NCBI GenBank assembly: GCA_016213865.1 | Contig: JACQZL010000021.1 | Span: 1-16,272 of the forward strand | Source of the DNA: Candidatus Rifleibacteriota bacterium | GTDB lineage: Bacteria > UBP17 > UBA6191 > JACPRK01 | Direction: 5' to 3' | DNA length: 16,272 bases | Shown: positions 7,465 to 16,272 of the stretch, one piece after another | Numbering within the stretch: position 1 is the stretch's first letter | How the letters are laid out: each line of letters opens with the position of its first letter | Notes under the pieces: model-generated | Seen by the model: the letters and a program-made list of their open reading frames with translations, nothing else | What the model was told of the DNA's origin: nothing | Databases searched by the model: none | Made by a program: the position numbers and the translations under genes

Positions 7465-7494
7465 AAGCCCGCGGTCCACCCGGATCGCGGGCTT
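7465..7494 (+). terminator. Hairpin terminator of redox operon
   Basis: A 9-bp perfect stem (AAGCCCGCG/CGCGGGCTT) with a 12-nt loop lies 73 nt after the stop of the glutamate-synthase-like gene, followed by only a short T stretch (CTTTGCTGT). It also lies just past the 3' end of the convergent Rrf2 gene, so it may act in both directions. A second palindrome (CCTCGGCCGGCCGAGG, 7397-7412) follows the stop codon directly. Confidence 0.6.
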
Positions 7495-7507
7495 TGCTGT
7501 GCGGTCG

Positions 7508-7954
7508 CTACTGGGCCGGCTGACTCCTTCCGGCGAGGAGGTGGTGGTTCCTTTCGACGAGGTCCGACAGGCGGGCGGTATCGAGGATGGCGGCCGCGGC
7601 ATTCCTGACGTCGAGGAAGAGGTCGAAGAGCCCGGGGTGGCGCGGTTCGAGGCGGATTCTGTCGGCCAGTTCGGCGGCATCGCCGAGGGGTGCCAGCGGG
7701 CCGTCGAACAGTCGCAAGATGTCTCCGGGGTGGATCTCGTCGGGCTTGCGGCGCAAGCTGTAGCCGCCCTCGCGGCCACGCTGGCTGGAAACGACCCGGG
7801 CATTCTTGAGAGAGACCAGGATTCCCTGGAGGAACTTCTCGGGGATCGCCTCTTCCTGAGCGATCTCGTGAATCTTCACCGGGCCGCGGTCAAGGGCCTC
7901 GGCGAGGTGGATGAGTGCCTTGAGCGCGTAGAGAGAGCGTTGCGAGATCTTCAT
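7508..7954 (-). CDS. Rrf2-family transcriptional regulator lacking cluster cysteines
   Basis: 148 residues; ATG at 7954 (minus strand) with AGGAG 6 nt upstream (complement of 7961-7965). The N-terminus MKISQRSLYALKALIHLA is typical of Rrf2 proteins. The winged helix-turn-helix spans residues 26-73, with IAQEEAIPEKFLQGIL as recognition region and GREGGYSL as wing. IscR/NsrR-type members have three cysteines after the wing that bind an Fe-S cluster; this protein has no cysteine at all, as in CymR-like members. It therefore probably senses through a partner or small molecule. It converges on the redox operon and lies 3' of it, so control of that operon is possible but not shown. Autoregulation at its own promoter is common in the family. 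Confidence 0.92.
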   Translation of the reverse strand: MKISQRSLYALKALIHLAEALDRGPVKIHEIAQEEAIPEKFLQGILVSLKNARVVSSQRGREGGYSLRRKPDEIHPGDILRLFDGPLAPLGDAAELADRIRLEPRHPGLFDLFLDVRNAAAAILDTARLSDLVERNHHLLAGRSQPAQ

Positions 7955-8061
7955 GGGGAGCTCCTGTGTGCCAGCCTCGGCTTTTCGAGCACTGCGCGAA
8001 GCACAATGCCAGGGAGAGCCGTGGATCCGAAACCGACCGCAATCCGCCTAATGTCGATGGA

Positions 8062-8091
8062 ATTAAATACGATAAGCAACTCCCCAGTCAA
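8062..8091 (-). promoter_or_regulatory. Sigma70-type promoter for the Rrf2 gene
   Basis: Read on the minus strand: TTGACT (-35, complement of 8086-8091), an 18-nt spacer, TTTAAT (-10, complement of 8062-8067). Both match the consensus at 5 of 6 positions and lie in a local AT-rich patch of otherwise GC-rich DNA. Transcription would start near 8055, leaving about 100 nt of leader before the Rrf2 start. Confidence 0.55.
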
Positions 8092-8468
8092 GAAGCGGAT
8101 TCTCGACATTCCTGGGGCCGGGGCCGGCAGTGGGAGCGGGTGTTATCAGTTAGCGAACTGTGCTCCGGAGCACAATACGCGTTCGAAGGGAATCCGGCCT
8201 GCATCCGCTTCTGCGACGGCGCCGCGTCCTCCGGCGCCGAGAAGCTGCGTCCCGAGCCAGTCGTCGTGCGACTGCTTCACTGCCGCGAGGGCTGCGTCCA
8301 ATAGAGCGATGCTTCGTTGGGACCGGCTCGACATGTGTCCATAATCACCAGCCGACACCGCGCCTCACCCGCTTCCGTCAGGCGTGTTCGAAGACTCTTT
8401 TTTTGCCTCCACTTCGCTGCCCGGGCGAATCGAAGAAAATCGTTCGCTGACCATGAAAAAGTCTTGGC
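8092..8468. other. Hairpin-rich intergenic region, possible leader or small RNA
   Basis: No gene with recognisable domains. On the + strand it contains a perfect 16-bp palindrome TGTGCTCCGGAGCACA (8159-8174), a 7-bp stem CGGCGCC/GGCGCCG (8217-8239), a nested stem GAAGC/GCTTC enclosing AGTCG/CGACT (8241-8278), a weaker 7-bp stem (8359-8386) and a T7 run (8398-8404) that is unusual in this GC-rich sequence. These could form a structured RNA ending near 8404, or regulatory sites between the divergent Rrf2 and hppA genes. Open frames on either strand look non-coding. Confidence 0.35.
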
Positions 8469-11048
<2,580 letters not shown>

Positions 11049-11075
11049 GGCCAGACACGGCGCCGCTTCAACGCC

Positions 11076-11122
11076 AAGACGCAAGGTCGCAGAGTCCGAA
11101 TCTCTCGCAGACCTTGCGTCTT
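11076..11122. terminator. Long hairpin between convergent genes (bidirectional terminator)
   Basis: A 13-bp perfect stem (AAGACGCAAGGTC at 11076-11088, GACCTTGCGTCTT at 11110-11122) is followed on the + strand by T-rich sequence (TTGTCGCTTTACT). It lies 27 nt after the hppA stop and 38 nt beyond the stop of the minus-strand Cys4 gene. An outer pair CGCCAAG (11072-11078)/CTTGGCG (11136-11142) partly overlaps it and resembles the arms of dispersed CCAAGAC-type repeats, so a repeat may have been recruited as a terminator. Confidence 0.65.
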
Positions 11123-11160
11123 TGTCGCTTTACTCCTTGGCGCCGAGGATCGCAGCGAAG

Positions 11161-11397
11161 TCAGCTCCGCGCCTGGAATCGCGGGCAGGTCATCTCGGCC
11201 GTCAGCATCCGTTGGTGGAGCCTGCAGATGCCCTGAGTCCCGCGCGAATCGCCTTGGCCCGAGCCCAGGATGAGGATCCCGGGAAAGAGGGTCTCGAACT
11301 CTCGGGCGTCGTCGATGAAGTGCCGGCAGCCCCCACAGCGAGGCTGAACCCGGCTGCGAGGACGGCGGATCGAGGGGGCTCCCGCGTTCTCAGCCAA
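11161..11397 (-). CDS. Small Cys4 protein, unknown function
   Basis: 78 residues, starting at a TTG (11397) that overlaps the corrected end of the YeiH-like gene by 8 nt. GGAGAG sits about 6 nt before this TTG on the minus strand, which supports translational coupling. Cysteines C21-GG-C24, C58 and C71 with surrounding CRHF, FPGILILGSGQGDSRG, GICRLH and CPRF give a compact Cys4 domain, probably zinc binding. From memory, small proteins with this CxxC-FPGL-GLCxxH-CxxF layout occur in many bacteria with no assigned function. The final C-x2-F resembles, but is not the same as, the CEEF motif of the protein at 583-972. It is the last gene on the minus strand before the shared terminator. Confidence 0.72.
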   Translation of the reverse strand: MAENAGAPSIRRPRSRVQPRCGGCRHFIDDAREFETLFPGILILGSGQGDSRGTQGICRLHQRMLTAEMTCPRFQARS

Positions 11398-12914
11398 GGG
11401 CTCTCCAGAAGCCCGAGAAGACTCGGGTCGACAGGACCAGGCCCAGCGGGAGGTTCACCGCGACTCCAATCGTGAAGGCCCAGAATGGCGCCAGGCCAAA
11501 GGTGAAGAGATCTCGAAAACCAGTCGGACTTGTAGTGGAGTTGCTTGAGCGCCCACTTCTGCTCTTCGGTGGCAACCGACGAGAGCTGCTCGAGCTCGGC
11601 CAGGCTCATCTTCCCGCGGAACGTGATGGCCTTGGCGGAGGCATCGTAGGCAAACCTGTCTGCGAGCGACGCCGGCGCGCGGAAGGCCGTGAAATCCGCG
11701 TCATACGGTCGACTCTGGGCCCGGGTCTTGGCAGTGCCCTTGACCGGTGCCTTTCCGACGTGATCAGCCGGCTGGCTGGCGGCGACCAAGCTCATGATCA
11801 CCGAGGCGGCAAAGAACCCGAGGACGAACTTGGGAAAGCGCTCCCAGATGACCCATGCCCCCAGCCGCCCTCGGGGTTCGTCTCTTGGTCCCTTCTCCCA
11901 GTAGACCACCGAGACGACCGACAGGACGAGACACCAGATCCCGATCCAGATGTCACGGCCGATGACCTTCATCAAGGTGAAGGCGTGGATGGGGGCGTCT
12001 CCATGCACCCGGGCCAGTTCCGCGACGACGGCGTAGCCGGCCGCATCGGCGAACTCCGACGTGCCCACCCAGGCCCCTGCCTCCCCGGGGGTCATCTGGT
12101 ACCACTTCTCGGGCTGCGCCTGCGGGCCGACGACGACGACCTTGGTCAAGAGGGTCAGGACGAAGATCATCACGAGCGCCCATACCGAGACGACCGCGAT
12201 GCCGATGGCGATGTGGTCCTTGTCTGCCTTGACGGCACCGCCGACGGCGATCGAGCCGGAGACGCCGCAGACGGCGCCTCCGGTGCCCAGCACCGCGCCG
12301 AAGCGCGGGTCCAGCTTGAAGAGGCGAGTTGCGGCCAGGAAGATCGTCAGCCAGGTCACGACCGAGACGATGGTCGCCTGCACGAAGGCGATCGGTCCCG
12401 CGTCCCGGATCAAGGTGAGCGGCAAGGTGGCACCCAGCAGCACGATCCCGGTCTTGACGTAGTACTCGGTCCGAAGGGCCGTCTGGAACCACTGCGGCAC
12501 CTTCGTCAGATTGCCGACGACCAGGCCCACGATCAGTGAGAGCACGGGCGGGCCGAGGTCCAGGTCTCGCATCAGCTTCCAGCCGGCGAGATAGAAGATG
12601 CCGATCGACGCGGCGAACAGGATCGCAAATCCCGGGACGAACTCCCGCAGGCTCCTGCCCAGAAGGCGAAGGCTCAAGGAAAAGGCCAGCCCGAACCCGA
12701 GAAAGATCACGACGAACGGGCCGGAACTCTTGACGAGATCGGCACGGAGCTGGGAGAGGCTGCTCCACTCGCCGGGAGTGACCGCCCACGGGGCAAGACT
12801 GCCACCGCTCGAGAAGAGACCCAGTGCCAGCGCAAGGATCCCCATCCCGAGCCAGACGGCCCAGTAGTCCTCGGTCTTGAACAAGGTCCAGCCCGGTCGC
12901 GGTTGTTCTGCCAT
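11390..12914 (-). CDS. YeiH-family (putative sulfate exporter) membrane protein, frameshifted near 3' end
   Basis: ATG at 12914 with AGGAGG on the minus strand (complement of 12919-12924). About 507 residues once one base is removed. Roughly ten or more hydrophobic segments; the conserved core GTGGAVCGVSGSIAVGGAVK (210-229) and the following VSVWALVMIFVL match the YeiH/UPF0324 family, annotated as putative sulfate exporters although the substrate is weakly established. Residues about 385-460 form a hydrophilic insertion before the last membrane segment. At the run AAAA (11516-11519; TTTT on the coding strand) the frame breaks. Removing one base joins LHYKSDWF to RDLFTFGLAPFWAFTIGVAV and a normal last transmembrane helix ending at TGA 11390-11392. 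Uncorrected, the frame continues to 11202 through low-complexity residues without membrane character. Either a sequencing error or a recent pseudogene. Confidence 0.87.
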
Positions 12915-12984
12915 GGCTCCTCCTGGACGTGAGATCCCCCGAGAAGCGTACCACCGATTCCGTGGGCCGTCATCGAGACTCTGA

Positions 12985-13013
12985 TTGAACTGCCGCCGGC
13001 GACTTGGTAATGT
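12985..13013 (+). promoter_or_regulatory. Weak candidate promoter for the first cytidylate-kinase-like gene
   Basis: TTGAAC (12985-12990), a 17-nt spacer and TAATGT (13008-13013) lie 70 nt before the start codon at 13083, in the divergent gap with the YeiH-like gene. Spacing is ideal but the hexamers match the consensus at only 4 and 3 positions, so this is a guess. Confidence 0.25.
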
Positions 13014-13082
13014 TGAGAATGTCGTTCGGAGCGGCAGTCTTCAGTCAGGGGGACCCCAAGCGTTCGGTGAGAGGGCATTCCC

Positions 13083-13919
13083 ATGGCAATCATCACCATA
13101 TCCCGAGGGACCATGAGCGGCGGAGAGGCCCTGGCCTCGCGCGTGTCCGAGAAGCTCGGCTGGCCGGCGGTCAGCCGTGAGGTGGTGACCGAGGCCGCAG
13201 AGCAGTTCGGGGTCTCCGAAAAGGAGATGTCCGAGAACCTCAGGCGCAACCCGGGCTTCTTCGGCAAGGGCTCGATCGACCGCTGGCTCTATCTGACCGC
13301 GCTCCGGTCCGCGCTGGTCGAGAGGGCCACCCGCGGCAGCTTCATCTATCACGGCCTGGCGGGCCACCTCCTGCTCAAGGGAGTGCCCGGTGTGCTCAAG
13401 GTCCGACTGATCGCGCCCCTCGAGTTCAGGCTCAAGATGCTGAGGGTCAAGGACGGCGTCACCCGCGAAGCCGCGCTCGCCCAGATCGAGCGTGTCGACC
13501 GTGAGAGACGAGACTGGACTCGCTTCCTCTACGATGTGGACTGGACCGACCCGTCGATCTACGACGTGGTCTTCAACCTCATCTCGCTCACGATCGAAGA
13601 CGTCGCGGACGCGGTCTGCGTGGCTGTCCGGGCTCCCGCCTTCGCCGACACGCCCGAGTGCCGGCAGCTCTTCGGACAGTGCAGCCTGGCCTGCAAGGTC
13701 AAGGCCGCGCTGGTGCGTAACCCGCATACTCGCGGACTGGGGCTGGAGGCCGAGGTCGCCGGCACCAAGGCCCGCATCACGGGCACCGTCCCCACGGGCG
13801 GGATCTTCGGGCCTCACCTCGAGACCGCTCGTCGCGAGATCGCCGAGCTGGCGCGTTCCGTGCCAGGCGTTTCGTCGGTCGAGGTCGACCTCACCGAATC
13901 GTACGTCCCCGTGGACTAG
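13083..13919 (+). CDS. Cytidylate-kinase-like protein with C-terminal BON-like domain
   Basis: 278 residues; ATG at 13083 preceded by GAGAGGG. Residues 1-185 are a cytidylate-kinase-like P-loop domain: IITISRGTMSGGEALASRV is the nucleotide-loop region (family form ISRxxGSGGxxIA, without the GKT/S Lys of true CMK), followed by FIYHGLAGHLLL (87-98) and IERVDRERRDWTRFLYDVDW (135-154), which carries the arginines typical of the lid region. Residues 200-270 (KVKAALVRN...PGVSSVEVDL) look like a BON domain, a fold linked to lipid or polymer binding. Stand-alone members of this family are probably not housekeeping CMP kinases. The neighbour at 14274 is a paralogue with a receiver domain, so a signalling role is inferred. 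Confidence 0.88.
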   Translation: MAIITISRGTMSGGEALASRVSEKLGWPAVSREVVTEAAEQFGVSEKEMSENLRRNPGFFGKGSIDRWLYLTALRSALVERATRGSFIYHGLAGHLLLKGVPGVLKVRLIAPLEFRLKMLRVKDGVTREAALAQIERVDRERRDWTRFLYDVDWTDPSIYDVVFNLISLTIEDVADAVCVAVRAPAFADTPECRQLFGQCSLACKVKAALVRNPHTRGLGLEAEVAGTKARITGTVPTGGIFGPHLETARREIAELARSVPGVSSVEVDLTESYVPVD

Positions 13920-13968
13920 GGTATCGCTTCCAAAGAAACCTGACGTCGGGCGTTCATGCGTCATGTCG

Positions 13969-14060
13969 AACCACCAAGACACGAAGACACGAAGAGAAAC
14001 TCCAACGGGAAGGGTTAGAACCTTTTGTGCCGCCCTTCGTGCCTTGGTGTCTTCGCGGTT
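13969..14060. repeat. Inverted-repeat element of the CCAAGACACGAAG type
   Basis: Two 26-nt arms (13969-13994 and 14035-14060) are inverted complements at 22 of 26 positions, around a 40-nt centre. The arms contain the CCAAGACACGAAG / CTTCGTGCCTTGGTGTCTT words that I recall as a common dispersed repeat in many environmental bacterial genomes. It lies in the 354-nt gap between the two cytidylate-kinase-like genes. I see no gene in the rest of that gap (13920-14273). Confidence 0.75.
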
Positions 14061-14273
14061 CGGTTTCCGGTACGTTGAGCTGGAAACGACCTTCCAGGAT
14101 CGGATGCCGGAAGCGATGAGACAGTCCCCGGAACCGTTTGCCCGGAGAAGCGCCCCGAAGGAGCGCGGCTCGAAGGGCGTGTGGCAAGCAGTGCCTCTCG
14201 TCTCCCGCCGGGGCCCAGGACGAGCTGGACCGGGTGGACTGCTTCCCTTGCGCTTTGCCGGAGGAGCACTCGT

Positions 14274-15536
14274 ATGGCCGTGATCACCGTGTTCGCCGCC
14301 TCTCACTGCAACGGACAGGAGATATCCCTCGAGGTCGCCCGCCAGCTTGGCTACGACTTCGTGGACGAGAGTTTCCTGGATGGAGTGGCTGCCGCGACCT
14401 CGGTCCCACCTGCCCGGTTGAGGCGAGCGATGTACGGCCCGCCCGGCTTCTTCGACGGTCTGACCCACGAGCGCAGGAGAAACGTCGCGCGAATCCGCGA
14501 GGCCTTTGCCGACCTGCTCCGCAAGGACAACCTCGTCTACCTGGGCTTTGCCGGGCACCTGGTCCCCAGGTCGATCCCCCATGTCCTGTCGGTCTGTCTC
14601 ATTGCCAACCGGCAACACCGCCTCCGGCTCGCCAGGCAGGCGAAGGCCCTCTCCTCCGAGGAGGCCGACGAGGCACTCCGTGCCGACGACGAGGAGAGCC
14701 TGCAATGGACACGCTACCTCTTCGACGTCGCCTCGTGGGACGAGAGCCTCTACGACTTGTTCTTGCCGGTTCATGACCGCACGGTGCAGGATTGCGTCGA
14801 GCTCATCTGCAAGGCAGCCCGAAGCGACGCGGTCGCGACGACGCCACGGGCCCTGGAGAGCTTCGCGGATTTCCTCGTCGAGGCGAAGGTCACCCGGCTG
14901 CTCAGGGAGGCCGGGCATGACGCCCGTGTGGAGTGCAGCGGCGGGCGGGTCACGTTGACGATCGAGAGGTTCGTCTTCTGGCTGGGGCACCAGACGACCG
15001 TGCTCTCCGAGCTGGCCCGCGGCGTGCCCGGAGTGCGTGAAGTCGAGGTCCAGACCGGACCGGAGTTCTACTCCTGCGGCCGCCACTCGCCGCTCTCGTT
15101 CGAGTTGCCGCTCAAGGTCCTGCTGGTCGACGACGAGAAGGAATTCGTCGAGGCGCTGTCGCAACGTCTACAAGCCAGGAAACTCGATCCGTCCGTCGCC
15201 TATGACGGGACCGAGGCACTCGAGAGGATGCGAAACCAGGAGCAGGACGTGCTGGTCCTGGACTTGCGAATGCCCGGCATCGACGGCATGGAGGTGCTCA
15301 GGCGCGCCAAGAAGGAGCACCCCCTCACCGAGGTCATCATCCTCACCGGGCACGGTTCCGAGAAGGACGAGGCCCTGGCCCGCGAACTGGGGGCCTTCGC
15401 CTACTTCCAGAAGCCCGTCGACTTCGACCAGTTGGCGCGGGCCATGAGAGAGGCGCAACAGAAGGTGAAGGAGGCCCGGGAGCGACTGGCTGCTTGCGGG
15501 CCACAGGCCGAAGACGACGAGGTCCTGCGCGAGTGA
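14274..15536 (+). CDS. Cytidylate-kinase-like/BON-like protein fused to a response-regulator receiver domain
   Basis: 420 residues; ATG at 14274 with GGAGGAG 7-8 nt upstream. Residues 1-185 are a cytidylate-kinase-like domain paralogous to the protein at 13083 (shared GFAGHL/GLAGHL, WTRYLFDVASWD/WTRFLYDVDWTD, SLYDLFLPV/SIYDVVFNL). Its nucleotide loop is more degenerate (FAASHCNGQEISLEVARQLG). Residues 195-262 are a degenerate BON-like segment ending PGVREVEVQTG. Residues 280-395 are a complete receiver: acidic D286/D287, phosphoacceptor D330 in VLDLRMPG, T358 in ILTGHGS and K380 in YFQKPVD. The C-terminus is a charged helix, with no DNA-binding or other output domain. Phosphorylation at D330 could control the kinase-like domain, making it the output. 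The likely phosphodonor is the sensor starting at 15841. Confidence 0.92.
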   Translation: MAVITVFAASHCNGQEISLEVARQLGYDFVDESFLDGVAAATSVPPARLRRAMYGPPGFFDGLTHERRRNVARIREAFADLLRKDNLVYLGFAGHLVPRSIPHVLSVCLIANRQHRLRLARQAKALSSEEADEALRADDEESLQWTRYLFDVASWDESLYDLFLPVHDRTVQDCVELICKAARSDAVATTPRALESFADFLVEAKVTRLLREAGHDARVECSGGRVTLTIERFVFWLGHQTTVLSELARGVPGVREVEVQTGPEFYSCGRHSPLSFELPLKVLLVDDEKEFVEALSQRLQARKLDPSVAYDGTEALERMRNQEQDVLVLDLRMPGIDGMEVLRRAKKEHPLTEVIILTGHGSEKDEALARELGAFAYFQKPVDFDQLARAMREAQQKVKEARERLAACGPQAEDDEVLRE

Positions 15537-15649
15537 GCCGGGACCGCCGAGTTCGGTTCGCGGCCCGGGCCACTGGTGCGTCCGGGGCACAGCCTGCCTG
15601 CAGGGTCAGCACCGATCCAGGTAGCCCGTTTCGGGCGGACGCTCCGCAA

Positions 15650-15722
15650 GGTAGAAGCGGCATCTTGCCGCTTCCGAGGTGCCGTCGCCAGAGCCCTGAA
15701 GCGGCTGGAAGCCGCTTCTACC
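15650..15722. repeat. Palindromic dispersed repeat, copy 2
   Basis: A 73-bp copy of the element at 22-103, same orientation, with identical 12-bp ends that extend to 14 bp here (AAGGTAGAAGCGGC at 15648 with its complement ending at 15724). Its two perfect 9-bp hairpins have loops TCT and GGA. The central spacer differs in sequence and length from copy 1. It occupies the 304-nt gap (15537-15840) between the receiver fusion and the sensor gene, where I see nothing else, and could attenuate read-through between them. Confidence 0.85.
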
Positions 15723-15840
15723 TTCCCGGGCCAAAGTGTGCGGGACCTCGTGGCTCGATTGACCGGTGCCGCAGGGTCTCCTTCTGCCCTCCGAGTCACG
15801 GTCGCGAATCGGGCTCTTCCCGGCCCAGGAGCAGGCGACC

Positions 15841-16272
15841 GTGAAGAAAGCGACTGACAGGTCCGCCGGCGAGGAGGACGTTCTGGCGCGCGAGACCTTC
15901 AGGAGCTACCGCAAGCTCTGGTGGTACTCGGTCTCGTTGACGGCCCTGGTCTCCATCCTGCCCCTGGTCCTGATGACGGGCCTCAACCATCGGCTCTACT
16001 GGCAGACCCTGAAGGCGGAGATGGCCCATCCCATCTCGAACCTCACGTCCAACGCGCGGATGGCCATCGAGGACTTCATCGAGAAGCACCTCTCCGCGCT
16101 CACCTTCCTGGCCAACGACCGCAGTTGCGACGACCTGGGCGACGCGCAGCGGTTGGGAGCGACGTTCGCCACCATCAAGGCCTCGTTCCACGGCTTCGTG
16201 GACCTGGGCGTCCTGGATGCGCAGGGCAAGCAGGCCAGGTACGTGGGCCCCTATGACCTTGCGGGCAACGAC
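15841..16272 (+). CDS. Membrane sensor, probable histidine kinase (N-terminal part, cut by window end)
   Basis: GTG start at 15841 with AGGAG at 15827-15831; the frame is open to the window end (144 codons). A short charged cytoplasmic N-terminus is followed by a transmembrane helix (about residues 26-48, LWWYSVSLTALVSILPLVLM), then an extracytoplasmic region with a long helix (AHPISNLTSNARMAIEDFIE) and the start of a Cache-like sensor fold (FHGFVDLGVLDAQGKQARYVGPYDL). This layout matches dCache sensor histidine kinases I recall from Desulfobacterota-like bacteria. The kinase core itself is outside the window, so the kinase call is inferred from the family pattern and the receiver protein next door. 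Confidence 0.8.
   Translation, partial: MKKATDRSAGEEDVLARETFRSYRKLWWYSVSLTALVSILPLVLMTGLNHRLYWQTLKAEMAHPISNLTSNARMAIEDFIEKHLSALTFLANDRSCDDLGDAQRLGATFATIKASFHGFVDLGVLDAQGKQARYVGPYDLAGND

Noticed and set aside
8146..8358. Minus-strand 70-codon open frame upstream of hppA
   Set aside because: Part looks helical, but there is no Shine-Dalgarno, no recognisable family, and it overlaps the hairpin-rich region.
11202..11389. C-terminal extension of the YeiH-like frame
   Set aside because: It arises only after the one-base frameshift, has no membrane or domain character, and overlaps the better supported Cys4 gene in another frame.

Overview
The window is high-GC DNA with strong third-position GC bias, densely packed genes and several dispersed palindromic repeats. 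The genes point to an uncultured, probably anaerobic bacterium with flavin and iron-sulfur based energy metabolism: an electron-bifurcating-type NAD(P)H/ferredoxin oxidoreductase, a proton-pumping pyrophosphatase, a YeiH-type transporter and two cytidylate-kinase-like signalling proteins. Planctomycetota, Desulfobacterota or a related candidate phylum would fit, but nothing here fixes the taxonomy.

Region 1 (1-7494, + strand): after a palindromic repeat and about 480 nt without a clear gene comes a five-gene operon. Its genes are a small protein with two tandem Cys4 motifs (583-972), a NuoE/HydC-like subunit with an added zinc-ribbon tail (1020-1853), a NuoF/HydB subunit fused to a GltD/NfnB-like FAD/NAD(P)H domain (1908-5015), a HydA-N-terminus-like [2Fe-2S]/2x[4Fe-4S] subunit with no H-cluster domain (5044-5721), and an FMN-binding glutamate-synthase-like protein (5809-7392). 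A hairpin terminator follows. The three middle genes have the architecture of Sporomusa-type Nfn (StnABC), a bifurcating transhydrogenase linking NADH, NADPH and ferredoxin pools. The GltB-like partner suggests the complex may feed, or be fed by, a glutamate-synthase-like FMN enzyme. This cluster is the best candidate for an under-described system.

Region 2 (7508-8557): an Rrf2-family regulator without iron-sulfur cysteines lies on the minus strand with a good sigma70-type promoter. Upstream of hppA is a hairpin-rich intergenic stretch that ends in a T7 run.

Region 3 (8469-12914): a membrane-bound pyrophosphatase (hppA) of a divergent, probably K+-independent type converges on a minus-strand pair: a YeiH-family transporter and a small Cys4 protein that overlaps it by 8 nt. 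A long hairpin separates the convergent units. Two single-base +1 frameshifts are visible, one in the hppA signal-peptide region (GGG, 8581-8583) and one near the 3' end of the yeiH-like gene (AAAA, 11516-11519). Both restore a convincing protein when one base is removed, so both could be sequence errors.

Region 4 (13083-16272, + strand): a cytidylate-kinase-like/BON protein, a paralogue of it fused to a response-regulator receiver domain, and the start of a membrane sensor (probable histidine kinase) cut by the window edge. Palindromic repeats sit in the gaps, and one is a second copy of the element at the left end of the window. The likely theme is a two-component pathway in which a kinase-like module is joined directly to a receiver.
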